This document shows positions 7,933-14,107 of a DNA stretch of 36,812 nt, piece by piece. The DNA is from JAGLOK01 sp023139005 (lineage in GTDB: Bacteria > Bacillota > Clostridia > Christensenellales > UMGS416). The notes beneath the pieces were generated by a model that worked only from the letters and a program-made list of their open reading frames with translations, made no database searches and was not told the origin of the DNA. The stretch is from the NCBI GenBank assembly GCA_030637745.1, contig DAOWFX010000039.1:1-36812 (forward strand). Reading direction: 5' to 3'. Numbering within the stretch: position 1 is the stretch's first letter; the number at the start of each line of letters is the position of its first letter. Both the position numbers and the translations under genes were made by a program.

Positions 7933-9213
7933 ATGCCGAAAAAGTGTTATTTTCATGTGGATGTAAATTCAGCTTTTTTAGCATGGGAAGCTGCATGGAG
8001 GATTCAACATGGAGATCCTGTTGATATCAGAGAAATTCCTTCGGTTGTGGGCGGAACGCAGGCGACGCGCCACGGCATTGTGTTGGCAAAATCGACGCTT
8101 GCCAAAAAACTATACAAAGCACAAACGGGTGAATCGATATTCGGATTAAAACAGCGTGCACCCAATATATTAGTCGTACCGCCAAGGCATGGATTGTATG
8201 AAATCGCATCCCAAGCGTTCATCGACCATTTATCAGATTTTTCTCCCAAGGTGGAGCGTTTTTCAGTGGATGAAGCCTTCGTTGAGTACACAGGCCTTGA
8301 AAAGTTATATGGAGAGCCCGAGCAGGCTGCAAAAAAGCTGTCCGCTTCTATAAAGCAAAAGCTAGGATTTACAGTGAACATAGGCATCTCGTCCAATAAA
8401 CTACTTGCAAAGATGGCGGGAGAATTGGAAAAGCCTGATAAAGTACATACTATATGGCCGGAGGAAGTTCCGCAGAAAATGTGGCCATTACCCATCGGTG
8501 AGCTATACATGGTGGGTAGAAAAACAGAAGAAAAACTCAAAGCAAGAGGTATATTTACAATTGGTGATCTTGCAAGATGCAAAGAAAACATGTTGAGGTC
8601 GTCGTTTAAATCACAAGGCTCACTGTTGTGGAACTTTGCAAATGGTAGATGTTTTGATACAGGAAAAGCAGGTGCTGCAAACTTTCAAGGAATGCTGCCA
8701 AACAACAAAGAAACAATCAATGCAAAGGGATTAGGAAACTCCACTACCATTGCATTTGATGTGGAAGATATGGCATGCGCACATCGCGTGTTGCTGTCGC
8801 TTAGTGAAACGGTAGGCTCACGATTGAGGGAAAATGGTTATAGAGCAAAAACAATACACGTCTCTTATGCAACATCAGAGTTTAAGAGGAGCGGGAAACA
8901 AAAGACATACCATTTTCCGTGTGCTTCAACCACAGAAATATTCAGCAGAGCAGTAGAAGTGTTTGACAGCATGTGGAGCGGAGAACCCATGCGGCAAATG
9001 GGTGTATGGACCGGCGGATTTTCAATATATAACAATGCACAAGTATCGATGTTTTCAAAGGCATGGAAGCAAGAGGCAGTCGATAATGCAATTGATAAGA
9101 TGCGAAAAAAATATGGGAATCATGCAGCGTTTCGTGCAGTGTTTTTAAACTCGGATATACGCCACATGATTGGCGGCACAGCGTCGCTTCGAAATTTCCC
9201 ATATGGAGGGTGA
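7933..9213 (+). CDS. dinB: Y-family translesion DNA polymerase (DinB/UmuC family)
   Basis: This 426-residue error-prone polymerase copies past damaged template bases. The catalytic carboxylates are Asp10 in HVDVNSAF and Asp113-Glu114 in FSVDEAF. Phe15 is placed as the steric gate that excludes ribonucleotides. The palm, fingers and thumb are followed by a little-finger domain starting near residue 245 (LGNSTTIAFDVEDM). The start has AAGGAGA at good spacing. The LexA box in the promoter supports SOS induction. A small ORF follows 6 bases after the stop. It could equally be named a UvrX/YqjW-type polymerase; the subfamily is uncertain. GC content in the first 500 bases looks somewhat higher than in neighbouring genes. 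Confidence 0.93.
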   Translation: MPKKCYFHVDVNSAFLAWEAAWRIQHGDPVDIREIPSVVGGTQATRHGIVLAKSTLAKKLYKAQTGESIFGLKQRAPNILVVPPRHGLYEIASQAFIDHLSDFSPKVERFSVDEAFVEYTGLEKLYGEPEQAAKKLSASIKQKLGFTVNIGISSNKLLAKMAGELEKPDKVHTIWPEEVPQKMWPLPIGELYMVGRKTEEKLKARGIFTIGDLARCKENMLRSSFKSQGSLLWNFANGRCFDTGKAGAANFQGMLPNNKETINAKGLGNSTTIAFDVEDMACAHRVLLSLSETVGSRLRENGYRAKTIHVSYATSEFKRSGKQKTYHFPCASTTEIFSRAVEVFDSMWSGEPMRQMGVWTGGFSIYNNAQVSMFSKAWKQEAVDNAIDKMRKKYGNHAAFRAVFLNSDIRHMIGGTASLRNFPYGG

Positions 9214-9219
9214 TAGACA

Positions 9220-9483
9220 ATGAAAGTGATTATGAAGGTGGTGGAGATGCTGGCGTGGTTTGATACCAATGGAAAACCACATCCGATACGATTTCGAACA
9301 CAAGATAACAACGGAAAAAACATCATTATCAAGCTCGATGGTATATTAAATTCTGCAATCGAAAGACATGCGGGTAACCAGATGGTGCGATTTGATTGCA
9401 GAGTAACCATAAAAAATACGCAAAGAGAGCTTCAATTAAAATACGAAACAACATCGTGCAAATGGTATCTATCAAAGATGTAG
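9220..9483 (+). CDS. Small protein co-transcribed with the Y-family polymerase, 87 aa
   Basis: I recognise no named domain. It begins 6 bases after the polymerase stop, with GGAGGG as ribosome site, so it is part of the same SOS operon. It looks like a compact beta-rich protein: MLAWFDTNGKPHPIRFR, a run of hydrophobic strands (NIIIKLDGIL), then MVRFDCRVTI and a C-terminal CKWYLSKM. Small partner ORFs behind Y-family polymerases are common in Firmicutes (YolD-like) and actinobacteria, but this sequence does not look like YolD. A role in modulating the polymerase is inference from position only. An alternative start is the ATG at 9232. Confidence 0.75.
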   Translation: MKVIMKVVEMLAWFDTNGKPHPIRFRTQDNNGKNIIIKLDGILNSAIERHAGNQMVRFDCRVTIKNTQRELQLKYETTSCKWYLSKM

Positions 9484-9486
9484 ACG

Positions 9487-9515
9487 TTGCTCAAAGTATA
9501 ACTATGATGTATTAT
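9487..9515 (+). promoter_or_regulatory. Predicted promoter for rph
   Basis: TTGCTC (9487-9492) and TATTAT (9510-9515) are 17 bases apart and about 45 bases before the rph start. Confidence 0.5.
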
Positions 9516-9559
9516 AAATGAAAAGAATAATCACATCATACATATAAGGAGCACGCATC

Positions 9560-10276
9560 ATGCCAAGAGTAGACGGAAGAGAAAACAACGAACATAGACC
9601 TATTGAGATTATCCCAAATTATTTGGTGAATGCACACGGTTCTTGCCTTATAAAGTGGGGCAATACGCATGTTATATGTACAGCAATGATTGAAAAAGGC
9701 GTGCCGCCATTTAAAGAAAATAGCGGGGAAGGCTGGCTTAGTTCAGAGTACGCTATGCTTCCTGGATCAACTCCAACAAGAAAACGCAGAGAAACATTGA
9801 AACCCGATGGCAGGTCTACAGAGATCAAGAGACTGATTGGGCGCGTAGTTCGCGCTATCGTCGATTTTAAGGCACTGGATGGATATACGGTATGGCTTGA
9901 CTGTGATGTCATTAACGCTGATGGTGGGACGCGTACAGCGGCGATTACGGGTTCATATGTAGCGCTGATGCTAGCTGTTAAGAAATGGCTTGACAATAAA
10001 ACACTCGCAATAAGTCCCATCGTAGGACAGATTGCTGCTGTGTCAGTGGGTATCGTTGGTGGTGAAGTGGTTGTTGATTTGCCTTATGTAGAAGATTCCA
10101 AAGCAGATGTTGATATGAATATTGTAATGAATGCAAAGGGCGAATACCTTGAAGTACAAGGAACTGGAGAACAACGCGCATTTACATCAACAGAGCTACA
10201 ACTAATGCTACAATATGCAGGCGATGTAATTAAAGAAATCATGCAAATACAAACAGAAACTTTATTAGGAGAATAG
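9560..10276 (+). CDS. rph: Ribonuclease PH
   Basis: This is a phosphorolytic 3'-5' exoribonuclease that trims tRNA 3' ends. The 238 residues match the usual family length. Visible motifs are GRENNEHRPI at the start, GSCLIKWGNTHVICTA, the conserved EYAMLPGSTPTRKRRE region, GRSTEIKRLIGRVVRA and the phosphate-binding NADGGTRTAAITG near residue 120. The ribosome site AAGGAGC precedes the ATG. It is followed 3 bases later by the XTP pyrophosphatase, an arrangement often seen in Firmicutes. Confidence 0.96.
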   Translation: MPRVDGRENNEHRPIEIIPNYLVNAHGSCLIKWGNTHVICTAMIEKGVPPFKENSGEGWLSSEYAMLPGSTPTRKRRETLKPDGRSTEIKRLIGRVVRAIVDFKALDGYTVWLDCDVINADGGTRTAAITGSYVALMLAVKKWLDNKTLAISPIVGQIAAVSVGIVGGEVVVDLPYVEDSKADVDMNIVMNAKGEYLEVQGTGEQRAFTSTELQLMLQYAGDVIKEIMQIQTETLLGE

Positions 10277-10279
10277 GTA

Positions 10280-10867
10280 ATGAAGTTAGTGATTGCCTCC
10301 AACAATAAACACAAGATTGTTGAAATCAAAAAAATACTCCAAGATGATTTTGATGAAATATTGTCTATGAGCGAAGCAGGACTTGATGAAGACATTGAAG
10401 AAACAGGTATAACATTTAAGGAAAATGCACTTATCAAAGCACATTATGTATCAGACAAACTCAATTGTGTAGCACTTGCGGACGATTCAGGACTCGAAGT
10501 GGATGCGCTAGATTGTAGACCGGGTGTATATTCTGCAAGGTATTGTGGGTATCATGGTGATGATGATGCAAACAACAAAAAACTTCTAGATGAAATGAAA
10601 GACAAAGCTAATAAAAGCGCAAGGTATGCATGTGCGATTGCTCTAGTCCAACCCAATGAAAAAGACTTGGTCGCTATGGGATATTGTGAAGGAACAATAC
10701 TAGAAATACCACAAGGTAATGGTGGATTTGGGTACGATCCACTGTTTTACATGAAAGACTTTAATCAAACAATGGCACAGCTAGATATCGATATCAAAAA
10801 TAATTTCAGCCACAGATACCATGCGTTAATGGGTGTTAAGAAACTATTGGAGGAAAGTAATGAATAA
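10280..10867 (+). CDS. rdgB: XTP/dITP diphosphatase (HAM1/RdgB family)
   Basis: It hydrolyses non-canonical purine nucleotides (XTP, ITP, dITP) so they are not built into nucleic acid. The 195 residues show the substrate-binding start VIASNNKHKIVEI, the catalytic LADDSGLEVDAL, the loop GYDPLFYM, and SHRYHAL near the C-terminus, all in canonical order. It follows rph by 3 bases and overlaps the next gene by 8 bases, so three genes are likely translated from one message. Confidence 0.95.
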   Translation: MKLVIASNNKHKIVEIKKILQDDFDEILSMSEAGLDEDIEETGITFKENALIKAHYVSDKLNCVALADDSGLEVDALDCRPGVYSARYCGYHGDDDANNKKLLDEMKDKANKSARYACAIALVQPNEKDLVAMGYCEGTILEIPQGNGGFGYDPLFYMKDFNQTMAQLDIDIKNNFSHRYHALMGVKKLLEESNE

Positions 10868-11429
10868 TATCATCAGTCAATTAGACTCTTTTCCAATTAT
10901 CGCAGCATTGAAAGATATCGAAAGTGTAAAGATTGCAATGAATACTACTCCAAGAGTGTGCTTCATATTAGGTGGAGATATTATCAGTGCACCAAAGATG
11001 GTCAAAGCATTGAAGATTGCAGGGAAGAAAGTATTTGTGCATATTGACATGATCGCAGGAATGGGGACAGACAAGGCTGCTGTAAAATACGTCGCAAGAG
11101 CCTGGAAGCCCGATGGCATTATCACTACGCGTAAAAATCTTATCAAATGCGCAAAAGATGAAGGATTGATGACAGTACAACGCATATTCTTATTGGACTC
11201 AACTTCGATTAAATCGGGAATAACCATGATCAATAACTCAAAGCCGGACATTGTAGAGGTAGTACCTGGTGTGATATCAAAGGCGATAACAGAAATCAAA
11301 AGTAGCATCCATCAGCAAGTGATTGCAGGAGGAATGATTACAGATATTCAAGAGGTGAAGAGTGCACTTAAAGCCGGCGCAAAAGGAATTTCCACAAGCA
11401 GCAAAGAGATATGGAAGTATGTTGAGTAA
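10860..11429 (+). CDS. GlpP-family glycerol-3-phosphate-responsive antiterminator
   Basis: The 189-residue protein matches the GlpP family, TIM-barrel-like proteins that bind leader mRNA when glycerol 3-phosphate is present. Recognisable parts are IIAALKDIESVKIA, VCFILGGDI, VFVHIDMIAGMG, DGIITTRKNLI, and the phosphate-site segments VEVVPGVI, VIAGGMI and GAKGISTSSKEIW. I use the ATG at 10860, which has GAGGAAAG upstream and overlaps the rdgB stop. No glp genes are in view, so either the targets lie elsewhere or the ligand differs. The family call is good; the function here is open. Confidence 0.88.
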   Translation: MNNIISQLDSFPIIAALKDIESVKIAMNTTPRVCFILGGDIISAPKMVKALKIAGKKVFVHIDMIAGMGTDKAAVKYVARAWKPDGIITTRKNLIKCAKDEGLMTVQRIFLLDSTSIKSGITMINNSKPDIVEVVPGVISKAITEIKSSIHQQVIAGGMITDIQEVKSALKAGAKGISTSSKEIWKYVE

Positions 11430-11432
11430 TCA

Positions 11433-11460
11433 TTGACTAAAAACAATGATAGTGTATAAT
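11433..11460 (+). promoter_or_regulatory. tyrS promoter overlapped by an inverted repeat
   Basis: TTGACT (11433-11438) and TATAAT (11455-11460) are separated by 16 bases. A 7-bp inverted repeat (ATCATTG ... CAATGAT, about 11429-11450) overlaps the -35 and spacer. It could be an operator, or a weak hairpin ending the upstream message (no U-run follows). Confidence 0.6.
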
Positions 11461-11492
11461 AAATTCAATTAATAATGATTAGGAGAACAGCA

Positions 11493-12713
11493 ATGGCACA
11501 TGTATTGGACGTATTAAAAGAAAGAGGCTTTCTGCAACAAATTACTTTTGAGGAAGATTTGTATAAGCTCCTTGAAAATGAAAGTGTTTCTTTTTATATC
11601 GGATTTGATCCTACTGCAGATAGCTTGCATGTAGGGCACTTCATACCGGTCATGGCAATGATGCATATGCAAAGGGCAGGACACAAGCCCATCGCAGTAG
11701 TCGGTGGTGGCACATCTGTTATCGGAGATCCAAGCGGAAGAACAGATATGCGGCAGATGTTGACTTCAGATGATATCAAGCACAACAGTGATTGTATTAA
11801 AGATCAGCTCTCTCGCTTTATCGAGTTTGGAGAAGGCAAAGCACAAATGGTCAACAATGCAGAGTGGTTACTTGATTTAAATTACGTTGAATTCATTCGT
11901 GATATTGGTGTACATTTCTCAGTAAATCGGATGCTAACTGCAGATTGCTACAAATCAAGATTAGAAAAAGGACTATCATTCCTAGAGTTTAACTATATGC
12001 TTATGCAAGCATATGATTTTTTGTATTTGAATCAAAACTATGATTGCAAACTACAAATGGGTGGCGATGATCAGTGGAGCAATATATTAGCAGGTGCAGA
12101 TCTTATCCGTCGCAAGCAAAAGAAACCAGCGTTTGCTTGTACATTTGGGTTGCTTCTAAACTCAGAAGGCAATAAAATGGGCAAAACACAAAATGGTGCA
12201 CTGTGGCTAGATAGTAAAAAGACAACACCATATGAGTTCTATCAATATTGGCGTAATGTAGCAGATTCAGATGTTGAACGATGCCTATCCTACTTGACGT
12301 TTATTGAGATGGATGAGGTTCATAGACTTAGTGCTTTGGAAGGTGCTGAGATTAATGAAGCCAAGAAGATATTAGCATATGAAGTCACAAAGTTGGTTCA
12401 TGGAGATGAAGAAGCACAAAAAGCAGCATCAGCAACAGAAGCTTTGTTCGGTGGTGGGAAAGACTCCAAGGAAATCCCAACAACTACAATGACAAAAGAT
12501 GAGTTTGAAAAAAATAATCGCCTCGTGCTACTAATGACAAAATGCACACTAACTGCAACAAACGGAGAAGGCAGAAGATTAATTCAACAAGGTGGCATCA
12601 GAGTGGATGAAGTTAAGATCATGGATCCAAACCATGTAATTGACCTTCCTGAAAGTGGAGAGGTCATGATTCAAAAAGGGAAAAAAGTTTTCCATCGTGT
12701 AGTTATAAAGTAA
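11493..12713 (+). CDS. tyrS: Tyrosyl-tRNA synthetase
   Basis: This class I aminoacyl-tRNA synthetase charges tRNA-Tyr. The 406 residues include the HIGH-type motif as HVGH in FDPTADSLHVGHFIP, the tyrosine-binding YDFLYLNQNYDCKLQMGGDDQW region, the KMSKS loop as KMGKT, and a C-terminal S4-like RNA-binding part (GEGRRLIQQGGIRVDEVKI). I chose the ATG at 11493, which has AGGAGA just upstream, over the ATG 18 bases earlier. The predicted transcript leader is only about 25 bases, too short for the T-box riboswitch that controls many Firmicute tyrS genes. A terminator follows. Confidence 0.95.
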   Translation: MAHVLDVLKERGFLQQITFEEDLYKLLENESVSFYIGFDPTADSLHVGHFIPVMAMMHMQRAGHKPIAVVGGGTSVIGDPSGRTDMRQMLTSDDIKHNSDCIKDQLSRFIEFGEGKAQMVNNAEWLLDLNYVEFIRDIGVHFSVNRMLTADCYKSRLEKGLSFLEFNYMLMQAYDFLYLNQNYDCKLQMGGDDQWSNILAGADLIRRKQKKPAFACTFGLLLNSEGNKMGKTQNGALWLDSKKTTPYEFYQYWRNVADSDVERCLSYLTFIEMDEVHRLSALEGAEINEAKKILAYEVTKLVHGDEEAQKAASATEALFGGGKDSKEIPTTTMTKDEFEKNNRLVLLMTKCTLTATNGEGRRLIQQGGIRVDEVKIMDPNHVIDLPESGEVMIQKGKKVFHRVVIK

Positions 12714-12731
12714 AATATTAAACCAAAAATG

Positions 12732-12762
12732 AAAAGCTCATATGAATAATGGGCTTTTTTTA
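12732..12762 (+). terminator. Rho-independent terminator after tyrS
   Basis: A 10-bp hairpin (AAAAGCTCAT / ATGGGCTTTT with one T-G pair and a 7-base loop) leads into a run of seven T. It ends 17 bases before the next gene starts. Confidence 0.88.
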
Positions 12763-12763
12763 G

Positions 12764-12769
12764 TATAAT
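12764..12769 (+). promoter_or_regulatory. Possible -10 element for the YigZ-family gene
   Basis: TATAAT directly follows the tyrS terminator. A start site 7 bases downstream would be at about 12776, only 3 bases before the ATG, which implies a leaderless or near-leaderless message. The -35 region is not convincing. Confidence 0.4.
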
Positions 12770-12778
12770 CATTAGCAT

Positions 12779-13420
12779 ATGGGAAAGAATATTGTAATAG
12801 CGTATAAGAGCATTAAACATACAGCAAACACAAAAGAGTTCATCATCAACAAATCTCGATTTATAGGTTATGCAAAGCATACCATGACGCAAAGTGATGC
12901 ACTTGAATTTATCAAAGAGGTAAATAAACTGCATCCTGAGGCGTCATGTTTATGTCATGCTTATATCTGTGGGATGAAGCAAGAGATACAAAAATTACAT
13001 GATGGTCATGAGCCTATTGGGGGCATGCCAATACTTGAGATGTTGCGTCTAAAGAAACTCACTGCAGTATGTTGTGTTGTGGTTCGATACTTTGGCGGAG
13101 TGAAGCTGGGAAAAGGTGTGCTTGCGAGAGCCTTTTCAAATGCTGCATCAGAAGCTATCAATCTTGCACAACCGTGTACCTATGAGCTCAGCAAGAAGGT
13201 ACTTTTAGTTATAGATTATCCTTATCAAGGTAAGATGGAATATATGCTGAGTAATTCATCCTTTAAAAAGGGTAGAACGGAATTTGACGCTAAAGTAAAT
13301 ATTGAATTGTCATATAAACTATCCAAAGAGGAGGAGTTTATATCAACGATTAGTGGAATTACAAATGGAACACACCAATTGAAAGAACTTGAAACATATT
13401 ATGATTATTGGGAAGAATGA
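12779..13420 (+). CDS. YigZ/IMPACT family protein
   Basis: This 213-residue protein belongs to the YigZ (UPF0029) family related to eukaryotic IMPACT, a translation-control protein; the bacterial role is not settled. Recognisable parts are EFIINKSRFIGYA, HPEASCLCHAYI, DDGEP-like DGHEPIGGMPIL and the family hallmark VVVRYFGGVKLGKGVLARAF. The C-terminal DUF1949-like domain (residues about 135-205) resembles an EF-G domain. It has no visible ribosome-binding site before the ATG at 12779, in contrast to most genes here. Transcription may start just in front of it. Confidence 0.92.
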   Translation: MGKNIVIAYKSIKHTANTKEFIINKSRFIGYAKHTMTQSDALEFIKEVNKLHPEASCLCHAYICGMKQEIQKLHDGHEPIGGMPILEMLRLKKLTAVCCVVVRYFGGVKLGKGVLARAFSNAASEAINLAQPCTYELSKKVLLVIDYPYQGKMEYMLSNSSFKKGRTEFDAKVNIELSYKLSKEEEFISTISGITNGTHQLKELETYYDYWEE

Positions 13421-13461
13421 TTCTTGATTCAATTGCACATGTAAGTTAGAATAGAGCATAT

Positions 13462-13537
13462 GGGATTTTAGCTCAGCTGGTAGAGCGCTACGTTCACATC
13501 GTAGAAGTCGCTGGTTCAAGTCCAGTAAGTCCCACCA
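13462..13537 (+). tRNA. tRNA-Val (anticodon CAC), CCA encoded
   Basis: A complete cloverleaf of 76 nt: acceptor GGGATTT/AAGTCCC, D-arm GCTC/GAGC, anticodon stem CTACG/CGTAG with loop TTCACAT (anticodon CAC, reads GTG), a 5-base variable region, T-arm GCTGG/CCAGT with TTCAAGT loop, and an encoded 3' ACCA. It stands alone between protein genes and is followed by an A/T hairpin and repeat elements. Confidence 0.95.
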
Positions 13538-13542
13538 AAATA

Positions 13543-13565
13543 AAAAACTGAAAGTTTTTAATTTT
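13543..13565 (+). terminator. Weak A/T-rich hairpin after tRNA-Val, merging into repeat copy 1
   Basis: AAAAACT (13543-13549) pairs with AGTTTTT (13553-13559) over a 3-base loop and is followed by AATTTT. It could end tRNA transcription. The same position before repeat copy 2 holds a different but equally paired hairpin. Confidence 0.5.
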
Positions 13566-13656
13566 GGCAAGAAACATGAAGTGTTTCGTAGCCCGAGTTG
13601 TTTCGTAAGAAACAACGCAGCCCGACAGCAGTATTTGATTGAATACTGCGAAAGGG
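13556..13656 (+). repeat. Multi-hairpin repeat, copy 1 (101 nt)
   Basis: The segment is identical over 101 nt to 13701-13801. It contains three successive hairpins: GAAACA/TGTTTC (loop TGAAG), GTTGTTTC/GAAACAAC closed by a GTAA tetraloop, and GCAGTATT/AATACTGC (loop TGATTG). They are joined by the near-identical linkers GTAGCCCGA and GCAGCCCGA and end in GCGAAAGGG. No coding frame is conserved around it. I do not recognise a named family. Confidence 0.9.
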
Positions 13657-13676
13657 AAGGGACAGCAAAGAGCAAG

Positions 13677-13710
13677 TTAAAAGCTAATAATATAAATGGC
13701 TTTTAATTTT
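13677..13710 (+). terminator. Hairpin in front of repeat copy 2
   Basis: TTAAAAGCT (13677-13685) can pair with GGCTTTTAA (13698-13706) over a 12-base loop and is followed by TTTT. It occupies the position of the A/T hairpin in front of copy 1 but differs in sequence while keeping the pairing. It may be a terminator or a fourth, variable helix of the repeat element. Confidence 0.5.
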
Positions 13711-13801
13711 GGCAAGAAACATGAAGTGTTTCGTAGCCCGAGTTGTTTCGTAAGAAACAACGCAGCCCGACAGCAGTATTTGATTGAATACTGCGAAAGG
13801 G
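13701..13801 (+). repeat. Multi-hairpin repeat, copy 2 (101 nt)
   Basis: This is the second perfect copy, offset 145 bases from copy 1. The sequence between the copies (13657-13700) is unrelated to the sequence after copy 2, so only the hairpin unit was duplicated or selected. Perfect identity suggests recent duplication or gene conversion. Confidence 0.9.
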
Positions 13802-14107
13802 GAATAAGGTCTGCAAAATTTAAGACTTTATAATGTTAGGAAGAATCGAACTTGTCCAAATGTTTCAAAAAAGCACGGGGCTAAACAGGCTGAAAGTCTA
13901 TGATGGCAAGTCCAGTAATTTTTATAAAAAAAGAGAATTTATGAAGTAAAACTTTTTTCACAACAGCAATATCATGCAAAGCAAGTAATGCAAGACTTAA
14001 ATAATGATATAAGCAACAAATTAACAAATATAAAGATATAGTAATAACGATAAATATGAAATCAATGAGTTATAGTATAAGTATATAGATTCATATATGG
14101 AGCAATA
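13802..14107. other. Gene-free stretch with a tRNA-like 3' fragment
   Basis: I see no open frame with a ribosome site here. At 13907-13918 the 12 bases CAAGTCCAGTAA are identical to the T-arm/acceptor part of tRNA-Val (13517-13528), and the bases before it (AAGTC, then TG) also line up loosely. The fragment lacks the acceptor 3' end and looks like a decayed duplicate or an old integration scar. The last 80 bases are very A/T-rich and probably hold the promoter of the CapA-type gene, but no hexamer pair is clear. Confidence 0.5.

Noticed and set aside
13343..13675. Minus-strand open frame of 110 codons containing LDLNQRLLRCERSALPAELK
   Set aside because: It is antisense to tRNA-Val and repeat copy 1. 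This peptide pattern is the well-known false ORF produced by the complement of tRNA genes.
13556..13801. CRISPR-like repeat
   Set aside because: Only two copies, 101 nt long, with a 44-base interval and internal hairpins, and no cas genes in the window.
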